Translations under genes and position numbers: made by a program
In this document: one piece after another, positions 33,024 to 43,019 of the stretch
Layout: each line of letters begins with the position of its first letter
How positions within the stretch are numbered: the stretch's first letter is position 1
Assembly: GCA_027422505.1 (NCBI GenBank)
Contig: JAPQWV010000050.1
Coordinates: 2,666,001-2,730,000, forward strand
DNA length: 64,000 bases
Reading direction: 5' to 3'
DNA from: Craterostigma plantagineum
Lineage: Eukaryota; Streptophyta; Magnoliopsida; Lamiales; Linderniaceae
The notes under the pieces: generated by a model
What the model was told of the DNA's origin: nothing
Database searches by the model: none
Seen by the model: the letters and a program-made list of their open reading frames with translations, nothing else

Positions 33024-34246
33024 ATGGGCGATGCAGATGATGCCTCTGATTCAGAGGCAGAGGTAATTAATTGCCTTATTTTTTTTCCTGCACTGTCTCA
33101 AATAGCCGATTTCGAATCAGTATGGAAACTTAAATGTGTTGAATTTGATTTGACTATCAAAAGGCGAGAGCGAGGAAGAAGACGAATAAGCGCATGAGTT
33201 ACCTTATTCCTCAAGAGCTGATTTCCATCATCCTCTTACACGTCCCTACTCAGGCTTTACACGGTGTAATGAGGCGCGTTTGTAGGGAATGGAGCATTTT
33301 CATACGTTCCCAAGATTTCATCTACAATCATATTCGCAACTCAATCGGCGGGCTTCTCTTGCAGGATGCCAGCAGGCCTTACAGCACTGTTTACGCAGAA
33401 ATGAGAGGAAATCATATCGATATAAGCAGTATGGCCTTGGATTGCGGTAAAATTCTAAACAGCTGTAATGGCTTGATATTGTCCCATTACCCTGAGAAAG
33501 ATTTCGATCTTCCCTTTGTCATCAATCCCATGACGAACCAGAGGACGACTCTACCCGAATATTACCGTAGCGGAGAAAGATGGGCTTATTTTGCCATAGC
33601 ATTCGCAGAAGCTTCCGTGGAGTATAAAGTGGTGTGCTCCCATGAAATTAATGATTATGGTACGATTACCACAGATATCAGCGTGCTGACAATAGGGGTC
33701 GATGGAGATTGGAGGGATATCTGCGTTGACCATTTGACTCCGGCGAAAAGGACAACTCTCTTGCGCACGCCCCATGTCGCCGGAGGCTACATGCACTGGG
33801 TCGGCGGTTATTTTGTCCTGACGCTGAGCGTAGAAACCGAAGAGTTTCGCCAGTTCCCTCTGCCCAAATCGCTGAGAAGAAGATGGACCGGTTTTTTACC
33901 AATGGGCAGCAAGCTATCTGCTGTGGATCGATCGAGGAAGTTGTCGACATACGTTTGGGAGATGGATTCGGAAAGTGGAGAGTGGACGTTGCTGCACTGC
34001 ATCGACTTGAAGCCTCATCGAAGCATCTTTTATGACGGTTCACGCAAAGATTGGAAACTTTTGTGGCCCTTGGGTTGGTTGGTAGCTGGGAAAGTGTTGG
34101 CCCTTCAGGCTGGAAGTGGCTATGAAGGAGGTTGTGTTTATGTTGCTTATAATGTTAAGACGAATGGTTTTCAGTCGTTTGAAGTGGCTCTCAATGGCAG
34201 TTCGCCGCGGGCTTTGCCTCATGTGAACAGCCTGGTTTTGGTGTAA
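33024..34246 (+). CDS. F-box/FBA protein F4, intact
   Basis: Exon 1 at 33024-33062 (MGDADDASDSEAE); exon 2 at 33164-34246; 373 aa. The F-box lies at about residues 24-65 ('LIPQELISIILLHVPTQAL', 'RRVCREW'). It is followed by an FBA-type domain ('SCNGLILSHY', 'INPMTNQRTTLP', 'AFAEASVEYKVVCSHE', 'LPMGSKLSAVDRS', 'GWLVAGKVLAL'). Such proteins recruit targets to SCF ubiquitin ligases through Skp1; the target is unknown. It is the only member of the four-gene cluster whose frame is open. Two further in-frame ATGs exist, but the exon-1 ATG is conserved in all paralogues. Confidence 0.85.
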
Positions 34247-34655
34247 AACTTTGAACATGCCTTTACATGCCAAAGTGAAGTACAGGGGCATTACAAACTC
34301 TTCATTTCTATCACACTAGTTTTGTCTGTGTATTATTATAAATTTTGGGTTGCTTGCTTTATGAATGCATCTACTCTTCTTTATCTATAGACGATCTTTT
34401 CACATTTTACAGGCACTGCTATCGTCACACAGTTCTTTCTGCAGAAAACGGGTTTAAACAATAGGTTAGATAAGCTTTAAGTACAAAGGGAGATCAAACG
34501 AAAAGGGATGTAAATTGTACGAGGAAATACCCTTTTCTTCCTAGCTTCTAGAACTTGTTCCATAGGCGGTCGGCCTGTAAAAAGGAAAGACTTGTATCGT
34601 AACCGAGGTTTTTAAACGTGATCGTCAATTGCATATCTTGAAACATTGCTAGTAA
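34247..34655 (+). other. F4 3' UTR homology block, abutting the DCC gene
   Basis: Matches the 3' region of F3 (27030 to about 27480) and of the remnant at 1243-1620, including 'tttctgcagaaaacgggtttaaacaatagg'. Similarity ends at 'ttgctagtaata' (about 34656), immediately followed by the last exon of the convergent DCC gene, so the duplicated F-box block ends inside that gene. Confidence 0.65.
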
Positions 34656-36002
34656 TAGGAACCTGTGATTTGAAGACGGTATTTAGCCCAAACCCCATAA
34701 ACAGCTTCAGCAATGCTTGCAACCTGTTAAATAAAGACAACATTGTCTTCCCATTGTAATGACTTGACGATTAAAATGGGAAAAACTGACAATAACGGTT
34801 TTAAGAGGCTTACAGGTTCGTAGTTGGTAATGGCGTATACCCATCCAAGATCAACTGCTTCGTAGAGTTTTCTGAAAGCCTGCATGTGAGAAGTTTACAC
34901 AATTTTGTACCAAGGACCATCGTTTACATCGTTTGCATATGATATGATGGAACATGAATAAGAGTTTGTAATCGAAGTGAACTTAGATCGAAGAAGAAAT
35001 CAAGAGACATGTAAAATAAACATACGACAGATAGAAGGATACCTCAACATTTGTCACTACAGTTCCATCTGATAGAACAGCGTGAATCTTTCCCATCGCC
35101 TAAATTAGGTGGGAAACAAATTTAACGGACGTAGCGTCGAAGAAAAGATTGCATTTTTATACAGATTTCAGATTGTAGACACTACAAGTGCGAACGTACG
35201 GTTTCATAATCAATGCCTTGGTTATCCTCGGGATTATATTCATCTGAGCCAATGTCCACGAATTTGATCGTCCCATATCGTTCGTTCCTTTCCCTAAGCA
35301 TGTTGACCTATCAAATCAACATTAGTTTGAAAAGGTATCATGAATCGGTATAAGAAACCACCGTTTCCGATAAGCTATTTAGTAGTTCAAAGAAAAGAAA
35401 AATTCTTCAAACGAGTTTCTGCCTCGATTATTTGTAGATCTACCTCACGCATGCATAATGGGCAATCTCCATCGTAGAGCATCTTAATCTTCCAATTTTC
35501 AGAAGATGAATCCTCTTTTTCTTTCTTCAAGGGATCAATTGCTGTTCCAGCAACGGCTCGAATCGAATACCCTGTTCCAAAGGAATAAGACAAGGGACTT
35601 ACTTATAAGCACAAAAGTCGAAATGAACAAAAGACGAAGTCTCGGCAATTCAAGCTAATGCGAAGAACATCATTCTCCAACTCAATCTACAATGGAAGCT
35701 TTTGCATCCCCATAACCTCCGATGACGAAAAACCGGGGGAAAACCCACAACAGCAATCGAACAGTATGGATAACGCAATCGAAATAACGCCACAGAAAAA
35801 TGAAAACGTATCTAAACGATCACGCCAAAGCGCATAAAAGCAAAACGATACCGTTTCGACGGAGAGGGGTCGGATTCGATCTGAGAAAAGGTTGCGCGCC
35901 AGATGCAGCAATCCACGCCGTACGCAGATTACAACAGGGAACAAACAGCGCGCGATTGTTCGTTTGCTTCGAAGCTAAAACAGCTGCTCTTCTCAAAGCC
36001 AT
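34649..36002 (-). CDS. DCC-family thioredoxin-like protein (DUF393), organelle-targeted
   Basis: Six exons were read from GT-AG sites: 36002-35852, 35571-35444, 35307-35200, 35099-35043, 34879-34814 and 34723-34649 (194 aa). Residues 1-50 are rich in Ala, Arg and Ser without acids, like a plastid or mitochondrial transit peptide. The DCC signature 'LYDGDCPLCMREV' (Cys87, Cys90) starts the conserved domain, followed by 'FVDIGSDEYNPEDNQGIDYET', 'GKIHAVLSDGTV' and 'YGVWAKYRLQITG'. Predicted thiol-disulfide oxidoreductase; substrates unknown. After 'QITG' the protein ends in Ser-Tyr-Tyr-stop, with the stop inside sequence shared with F-box 3' UTRs. Relatives, as I recall them, run on for a further helix, so the C-terminus looks cut. 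Confidence 0.75.
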
Positions 36003-36654
36003 CGCTCGATACGATTCGACAATAGTGTGTGTAATCTGTCGATTCAAAGGCATTTGCTTTGCTTTGCATTCTCTTTAATGGCCAGACAAAGTTTTCTCTT
36101 GTCCCGCGGTTTTCAGTGAAACGTGGCAACTTCACCTTCATTAATAATCCTCGGTTGGTTGATGGGGCCCTTATTGGGCTTTCAGTGATTGGGCTCACTT
36201 GTATAAAGCCCATTGTAGCGCTCATGCATGCATAATTGCATATCATATACAATTCAAATTAAAAATATATAGATAAATTTTAATTTAATATGTTTTCTCT
36301 CAGCTTTGCCCTTTCGTGTGGACAGATAAACACGAGTGCTACTAAATATATGCTCAACTTTTGTCAAAAGGTATGGTAACGCCTGGCATTACTTCTCTGA
36401 CTCGCTGACCTGTAAACATTATGTAATAACATGTTCGAAATAATATAATAATAAAATAAATGTGAAAGCTAAGCTAAAAAGATCCCATATAGGAAAACAG
36501 AAAAGGGCCAGCCTACAATTTCTCTAGCATTAAATTGAGTGCGTTCTTTGGTTCTTACCTTAAAGAATCTACCTTTGCGAGAGAGAAGGGGTACAGAAAT
36601 CAAGATCTGAAGTAGAAGTGCAAGAAGAATTCGAAGAAAGAAAGGAAAGAAAAC
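36003..36654. other. DCC-WLIM1 intergenic region
   Basis: Divergent promoters for the DCC gene (-) and WLIM1 (+). The stretch 36240-36480 is AT-rich; a purine-rich leader (36600-36654) precedes the WLIM1 ATG. No gene or repeat was recognised. Confidence 0.5.
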
Positions 36655-37836
36655 ATGGCAACTTTTGCAGGGACAACACAAAAATGCAAGGCATGTGAAA
36701 AGACTGTTTACTTGGTGGATCAGCTCACTGCTGATAACAAAGTCTATCACAAGGCTTGCTTTAGATGCCATCACTGCAAAGGAACTCTAAAGGCATGTGC
36801 TTCTCTCCCTTTTTCTGTGTATTTATTGTAGGTCATACATCATATTCACGAAGTGTGCTTTTTGGTTTAGTTTCCAATTGAGATTGGTCCCTTATCTGGG
36901 AATCTGATGTGGGGTTTGAACTCCTATGTGATAGAGATGTTCTTGTCTGATTCTTGTCTAGATGGGGTTTTCTTGTTTAGGCCTTACCTACATATACATC
37001 ATCGTTTGATCTGTTCTAACAAATACTATGTTGTTTAAACGATTCTAGATTTGATCTATGCTTAAAGTAACTCGCTTGTTGACTTTGAGCACATTCGATC
37101 AAGTCAACAGAGACTAGCTATGCCTATGAGGAGACCTGAGAATCTTTGAGTTTCTTCATTTTAGGGAAAAGATTAGCCTTTCATACTTCTCTGCTTCGTT
37201 TCTTACATCGTTATCTTTTGCTCTTCTTCTTCAGCTAAGCAACTATTGTTCCTACGAAGGAGTACTCTACTGCAGACCTCATTTCGACCAACTGTTCAAA
37301 ATGACAGGCAGCTTGGACAAGAGCTTCGAAAGTTCGTTATAGGCTTCTTCCATTTTCATCATCAACATCATCATCATTCTTACAACCTTAAACTACTGTT
37401 TCTTATCCACTGAATAACAACGCTTCTGATATTCTGATTCGCAGCTGCTCCAAGAACCGTTAGAACCGAGAAACCTGTTGATCCCACGAACAGCAAAGTC
37501 TCGGGAATGTTCGCTGGAACTCAAGATAAGTGCGTAGCTTGTGGGAAAAAGGTTTACCCGATCGAAAAGGTACTGTTAGTGAGCTGCGAATCGAATGAGC
37601 TGAGGCTCAATGGCTATGCAATAATGGGATAACTTTATTTTTTATTGCAGATAGCTGTGGATGGATCTTCTTACCATAGAGCTTGTTTCAAGTGCAGCCA
37701 TGGAGGTTGTACGATAAGCCCTTCGAATTACGTTGCCCACGAACATCAGCTGTATTGCAGGCATCATCACACTCAGCTTTTTAAGCAGAAGGGCAACTTC
37801 AGTCAGCTTGACAAACATGAACAAACTGCCGAGTAA
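36655..37836 (+). CDS. WLIM1: Two-LIM-domain actin-binding protein, WLIM1
   Basis: Four exons: 36655-36792, 37235-37331, 37445-37569 and 37651-37836 (181 aa). LIM1 starts at 'QKCKACEKTVYLVDQLTADN' (C-x2-C...H-x2-C, C-x2-C) and LIM2 at 'DKCVACGKKVYPIEK' with 'CFKCSHGGC'. The inter-LIM spacer is about 40 residues, as usual for plant CRP-like LIM proteins. The C-terminal 'KGNFSQLDKHEQ' favours the WLIM1 over the WLIM2 or PLIM subgroup. These proteins bundle actin filaments and also enter the nucleus. Intron 1 begins with GC (AAG|GCATGT) instead of GT; the other introns are canonical. Confidence 0.9.
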
Positions 37837-38039
37837 CTAAAAAGCATCCATATTTGATTTCCTAAGCATGGATGGGTCGAAAAAAAAAAGAACTTGAAAA
37901 GTGTGGTATGTACTTTTTGAACAGCCTATGTTTTCACACTTTGAGGAAGAGTACTCTGTTTTTTATGGTGTTTGGGTTTTGTGCTCTGTTTTCAACTCTG
38001 ATGGATGATTTCTTGATGTTTCTGAGCTGTTTATCGTGT

Positions 38040-38045
38040 AATAAA
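38040..38045 (+). terminator. AATAAA polyadenylation signal of WLIM1
   Basis: AATAAA lies about 200 nt after the WLIM1 stop and only 24-29 nt before the start codon of the next gene. Assigned by position and sequence only. Confidence 0.45.
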
Positions 38046-38068
38046 AACCATGGACGATAACCTTTCAA

Positions 38069-39916
38069 ATGCAAACAATGACTCGAATTTCAGCGAAAAC
38101 ACTCTCTCAGCTACTGAACAATCGTCCCCAAATTTCCCAAATCCACCAAATTCATGCTCAGATCATCACGCAATCGCTCACAAAATCGCACATTTCGCTA
38201 ACAGACTCCCTAATCCATTGCTATCTTCACACGGGGAATCTCAGCCTTGCGAGGACGTTGTTTCAGAACTATCCTCTACCATCGCTGTCGATACTGTTAT
38301 GGAATATTATGATGAGGGCTTATTCAAAATTGCAGAATTGCTCGGAGCCCATCAAACTTTTCCGCCAAATGGTTGGTTGCGAATCAGTGGCGCCCGATGA
38401 TTATACTTTCACCTTCGTGCTCACTTCGTGCGCTCGACAGAAGTTGGATATTTGCGGAAGAGCTGTTCATGGGTTTGCGATGAAGTTGGGATCTTGGCTG
38501 TGTTTGCATGTGGGCAACTCTTTGATTCAGATGTACGGTGCACTCGGCAGAACTAGCGATGCGCGCAAGGTGTTCGACGCAATGCCTGTGAGAGACGTAG
38601 TCTCATGGACGAGCTTAGCTTCTTCCTATTCCAAGAACGGAGATATGCCTACAGCAAGCAACGTTTTTGGGGAAATGCCCGTCAGAAACGACGTATCTTG
38701 GGCTGTAATGATTTCAGGATTCGTAAGCTGCGAAATGTATCTCGAGGCACTGACATTTTTCCAGGAAATGTTGCGAGAAACGAAGCCCAACGAGGCCGTC
38801 CTAGTTTCCTCCCTTTCTGCCTGCGCTCATCTTGGAAGTTTGCATCAAGGGATTCAAATCCACGATCACATCAACGATTCCTCTTTCTCAAACAGTTCCA
38901 ACGTCAAAACCGCCTTGATCAACATGTACGCCAAGTGTGGAAAGATCGACAGCGCCCGCCATGTTTTCGACAAAATCCCAAGCCCAGACGTACAGAGCTT
39001 CACAAGCATGATCTCGGGCTTAGCCATCCACGGCCTCGGCGAGGAAGCCTTACGTCTGTTTCATCGAATGCTGGACAAGAAACTGAAGCCCAACGACATA
39101 ACTATCCTCGGCGTCCTAAACGGTTGCAGCCATTCTGGCCTAGTGATACATGGCTCTCTAATCTTCTACAACATGGAAAGGCTATGGAGCATATCACCTA
39201 AGATCGAACACTTTGGTTCTTACATCGACGTGCTCGCCCGTTCAGGGTATTTGGCGAAGGCATTTGGAATAGTCAAATCCATGCCAATTCGCCCCGACGT
39301 AGTAGTATGGAGGGCTTTGCTCAGCGCCTGTAGAATTCACCGTAATGCTGAGTTTGGGAAATACGTTATAGGCTACATAGAGAAGCTTAATCCTCACAAC
39401 CGCAATGGAACAGATGTGATACTTTCCAACCTTTATGCTTCCCTGGGAAAATGGGAGAAAGTTTCTCAGCTGAGGAAAACAATGGCCAGGCGAAAGAAAT
39501 CATCAGATATAGGCTGTAGTTGGATAGAGATCGATAGCACAGTCCATGAGTTTAGAGTTGCAGATTCGATTCATAAGGATATATTGGAGATTCGAGAGAA
39601 GCTGAGTGTAATATTCAGAAATTTAGGCGTTTCTGGTTATTTCCCAGATGCTTCGAGGGTTTCGTTTGACTTGAGCGAGGAAGATAGAGAGCAAGCTGTT
39701 TCGTTGCATAGTGAGAAGCTCGCTGTTGCTTTCGGGCTTATGAATACTTCCATGGGAGATTCGATTCGAATCGTCAAGAATCTGAGGACATGCGAGGACT
39801 GTCATAACTTTTTGAAGGCGATTTCGAAAGTTTACCATAGGGAGATTATCGTTAGAGATCGTTCGCGCTTTCATGCTTTCGTGGGCGGGAAGTGTTCGTG
39901 TAACGATTTTTGGTAG
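38069..39916 (+). CDS. PLS-class pentatricopeptide repeat protein with DYW domain
   Basis: Intronless 615-aa frame from ATG 38069. The N-terminus ('QIHQIHAQIITQSLTKSH') is the usual start of this family. P, L and S repeats cover roughly residues 45-440 ('NSLIQMYGALGRTSDARKVF', 'VSWTSLASSYSKNGD', 'TALINMYAKCGKIDSARHVF'). E/E+ and a complete DYW domain follow, with the zinc-binding HSEKLA and CEDCH motifs and a C-terminal CNDFW variant of DYW. Such proteins enter mitochondria or plastids and carry out site-specific C-to-U RNA editing; the DYW domain is the deaminase. The target site is unknown. The start is 232 nt after the WLIM1 stop, so its promoter must overlap the WLIM1 3' UTR. Confidence 0.9.
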   Translation: MQTMTRISAKTLSQLLNNRPQISQIHQIHAQIITQSLTKSHISLTDSLIHCYLHTGNLSLARTLFQNYPLPSLSILLWNIMMRAYSKLQNCSEPIKLFRQMVGCESVAPDDYTFTFVLTSCARQKLDICGRAVHGFAMKLGSWLCLHVGNSLIQMYGALGRTSDARKVFDAMPVRDVVSWTSLASSYSKNGDMPTASNVFGEMPVRNDVSWAVMISGFVSCEMYLEALTFFQEMLRETKPNEAVLVSSLSACAHLGSLHQGIQIHDHINDSSFSNSSNVKTALINMYAKCGKIDSARHVFDKIPSPDVQSFTSMISGLAIHGLGEEALRLFHRMLDKKLKPNDITILGVLNGCSHSGLVIHGSLIFYNMERLWSISPKIEHFGSYIDVLARSGYLAKAFGIVKSMPIRPDVVVWRALLSACRIHRNAEFGKYVIGYIEKLNPHNRNGTDVILSNLYASLGKWEKVSQLRKTMARRKKSSDIGCSWIEIDSTVHEFRVADSIHKDILEIREKLSVIFRNLGVSGYFPDASRVSFDLSEEDREQAVSLHSEKLAVAFGLMNTSMGDSIRIVKNLRTCEDCHNFLKAISKVYHREIIVRDRSRFHAFVGGKCSCNDFW

Positions 39917-40306
39917 CTCTTCGATTTTTCGAGTATGTAAGGATGTATGATGAGTTGTAGCAAATTATTATACAGTTTGATGTTGTAGTTTATTATTTAA
40001 AGGAAATCAACATCTAAAGTTCTCTTGAAAGAAGCTTGGTATCAGTCATAGTTAGCTGGTCTCAGATGTTTAACTTTTTATATATTCTACATCTAATTTC
40101 TTCATACAGAATGATGTAAAATGGCAAATTCAGATCTAGCAGAAGATCTTGAACTTAGGGTTTCTTGTTGAAAAGCAAATTTCCCAGTAAAAGCAATTGT
40201 ATTTCTTGCCAAAGATTCTCAGACATGAATCAAGGAAACACAATCAACTAAAGCGAAAAAGAAAGAACAAGCCATCAAATCTCTAGAACGAAAACCCTAC
40301 TTTCAG
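39917..40306. other. Convergent 3' regions of the PPR and pseudokinase genes
   Basis: AT-rich, non-coding; must contain both 3' UTRs. Nothing else was recognised. Confidence 0.5.
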
Positions 40307-41422
40307 CTAATCGTCGTAACCCTCTTCGACCCTAACAGCTTTTACGTCAACAGAGTTGCAAAGATGCACGAGCGCTGCATGAAGCGAAGCTATGTCCTTA
40401 CTAAAAAACTCGCCTGCAATGAGCTCCACGGCGCTGGGCCTTTTCGCAGGATCCTCATTAAGACAGCTCATGACCATGTCCTCAAACGCCTTCGAAAACT
40501 GCCTCTTCTTCTCCCTAGACTGAGGAGACACACAAGTGTACTTGAGAAAGCTCCTCAAGATTGTCCTCTTCTTCCCTTCTTCTTTCAACGGAAGCATCTC
40601 CTCGTCTGTGATCTTACGTATGACCTTCATAAACTCCTCCCTACTGCTCACATCGAAGCCCGAGTAAGCCAATTCCAAGGCAGCAACTCCCACTAACCAT
40701 ATATCAGATTTAGGACTGTAAGAGTTTGGAGATTCATAGACTTCAGGCGCACAGCCCCATTCTGCTATAGAAGCGAGCGGCAAGTTCGAATTAGCAGAAG
40801 AAGAAGGTGAAGATGGAGCAGATTTCTTCCTAGGCGAAGCAGATAAAGAAAGTGGAGAAGGGTTTCTTTCCTTGTTGCTGTAAGAGTGGACATTTGCAGA
40901 AAACGCCAGTCGAACGTCGGGCGGTTCTCCCAAGTAAATCTGCCCAGCGCTGAATTCTCTGTGAACTTTTCCGTACCTATGGATCTGAGCCAAGCCGAGG
41001 AGAGCTTCCCTTAAGACGGCGGCGATTTGGGTTTCTTGCAGGCCGTCGTTGTCTGGAAATTGGGACGCCATTACAGACCTTATGGAGCCCACGGCCATGC
41101 AAGGGAAGGTGACGTAGAGCGTTCCCTGAGTGGTGAACCATCTGTGAATGCCCAAGACGTTGACGTGATTCACCACGGCGGTGTTTGCGTCTATGCGTTG
41201 CAGAAGGTCTCGGTGGCCGTCGGAGCCGACAGCGGCCGTCTTGAAGCAGACGGAGATGGGCGGATCATGTTTGGGGGTGGAGTAGGAGCCTCGGTAGGCT
41301 TTGACGGCGCCGTCGTAGGCTGTTCCGATGAGCTTCTCGGGGGCTAACCAGCGCTTTGCTTGAGCGTCGCTGATTACATTGCGATAGGAGGGAGGAGGAC
41401 TATCGCTGGGCTGCGTCGCCAT
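40307..41422 (-). CDS. Protein kinase-fold pseudokinase
   Basis: Intronless, 371 aa. The fold is recognisable: a degenerate glycine loop ('GTAYDGAV', 33-40), a possible VAIK lysine (Lys61 in 'VCFK'), an 'LLGLAQIHRYGKVHRE' segment, APE ('GCAPEVYESP', about 223-232) and 'SDIWLVGVAALEL'. The catalytic loop reads HREFSAGQ (His154) instead of HRDxKxxN. The DFG site reads LAFSAN (about 172-177). A Ser/Pro-rich insert (180-215) sits in the activation segment. Catalytic activity is therefore unlikely and a scaffold or allosteric role is inferred. It vaguely resembles STE20/OSR1-type kinases, but I cannot fix the subfamily. Confidence 0.8.
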   Translation of the reverse strand: MATQPSDSPPPSYRNVISDAQAKRWLAPEKLIGTAYDGAVKAYRGSYSTPKHDPPISVCFKTAAVGSDGHRDLLQRIDANTAVVNHVNVLGIHRWFTTQGTLYVTFPCMAVGSIRSVMASQFPDNDGLQETQIAAVLREALLGLAQIHRYGKVHREFSAGQIYLGEPPDVRLAFSANVHSYSNKERNPSPLSLSASPRKKSAPSSPSSSANSNLPLASIAEWGCAPEVYESPNSYSPKSDIWLVGVAALELAYSGFDVSSREEFMKVIRKITDEEMLPLKEEGKKRTILRSFLKYTCVSPQSREKKRQFSKAFEDMVMSCLNEDPAKRPSAVELIAGEFFSKDIASLHAALVHLCNSVDVKAVRVEEGYDD

Positions 41423-42333
41423 GGATTAGAGAATGGAGAATCTTTGCGATGGTTGTGACTTGTGAGGGTTTCTCTTCTTCTGTGAATTTTTTCTACAGTT
41501 GTGAACTTGAAGAAGAAGGATGGAGTGATTCGTCGTTAGAAGGTAACCGCTGAATCGTTTACGGTTTATATTTGAATTAGTGTTAGTTGAGATTGAATAG
41601 GTTGAAATTCTTAGAGGGGCTATTTTGTAATTTATAGTATGGAGAGGGACGCAGTAGTAAATCACCCGTATTTTTGTATTATTATTACGAAATAAACTGT
41701 TATTTTTTTCTTTTCACTTCATATACGCTTGAGCTTGATTTGGGATCTAATATTCTGAAATTTGGTCGATTTTTTATCGCATGTGACAATTGATTCTTAG
41801 CTTTTAGCTCATTAGAGGAGCTTTTGAGGTCTAGTCTTCAATGGCGTTTCATCTTGTTTCATCTTTTGCCTTCACTGCGAAGAATCAATAAAAATGAGTG
41901 TTGTTTGTTGAAAATTCCCACATAAGATGGTTAACTTTGTAACTTTGTTCTTCAATCTTGAAGCTGACTTTTTGTTCAAAGTTTAAAATCATTTACGAAA
42001 TCTTATATTATGATGCCTTCTCCCCAAGAAAAAGATTGATTTTGCTGTTCTCTTAGTTTTATGATCAAGTATTAAGGTTGTGTCTAAACTTGTTATGAAT
42101 TCCTCTGAGCTATTGATTCGGTGAAATGTGTCTTATGAAAGTGATCAATGCATTTGGACATGATAAAGAAGACAACAGAGTACCAATAAATTATAAAACC
42201 TTCCACGTTCCACCTAAGAGAGACGAACCTTAAATGCCACGAAGTTGGGTACACGTGGCAGTTCGCTGAAATCAAGAAACTCTTCCACGTTTTAAGAAAG
42301 AAAATTGTCAAAATCGCAAATGCCAAATCTCAT
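41423..42333. other. Pseudokinase 5' leader and intergenic DNA
   Basis: The pseudokinase promoter and leader lie within the first few hundred bases. No further gene, repeat or RNA was recognised. Confidence 0.5.
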
Positions 42334-42341
42334 GTCCTGCA

Positions 42342-43011
42342 CAGGGCCGGGAAAATATATCGATATACCGTCCTTATCGTACCGTACCATAACGAAAATA
42401 TCGAAAATTTTGGTATACCGAAGTTTTTGGTAAGGTATGATACCGTACCGAAAATTTTCGGTACGGTAAAGGTATGAAAATTTTAAAAATTAGGTATACC
42501 GATTATACCGAAATACCGAAATACAATTTTTTTTTAATATTTTACATATATATATACACACACCTAGATATATTATATTATTTCAAAAAATATAAAATGG
42601 ATAAAAATATTATAAAGATCTTAATAAATTTATGTAGCCCATAAATTATTAACCATACCCAACTTTCTGGTTGAAGTTCTTTGTCTGTAAGGAGATTGAC
42701 TAAAATATATTAAAGTTATTTTATTAATTAACAATCTTTTTGTTTTGAAAATTTTGGTATTAATAATCCATCTTATTGGGCCCTAAGAAGTTTGAATTGA
42801 CGAAAAATTTGAAAACAACAAATTAACGAGTTACGAGACACGCATGGTAAAACCCTCCATGTGAATGGTATAAAAGGTATGATACCGTATCGAAATTTAA
42901 GGTATACCGAAATTTTGGTATGGTATTGATATGATTTTTTTCGATCCGAAATTTCGGTATGGTATACGGTATCACAGTTTTGGTACGGTATACCGTAACG
43001 AACCACCCCTA
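42342..43011. mobile_element. hAT-type MITE (670 bp)
   Basis: Ends CAGGGCCGGG... and (inverted) TAGGGGTGGTTCG..., both leading into 'tataccg' repeats. The flanking 8-bp duplication is GTCCTGCA (42334-42341) and GTCCTGTA (43012-43019), one mismatch. The ends are filled with 'ggtataccg' and 'cggtacggta' motifs able to fold back. Non-coding. Confidence 0.75.
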
Positions 43012-43019
43012 GTCCTGTA

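Noticed and set aside
35687..36252. Several minus and plus frames around DCC exon 1
   Set aside because: They are intron read-throughs or shadows; only the part up to the donor at 35851 fits the DCC gene.
38050..38400. 116-codon frame overlapping the PPR start
   Set aside because: Shadow of the PPR frame in another phase; the PPR frame has full-length homology.
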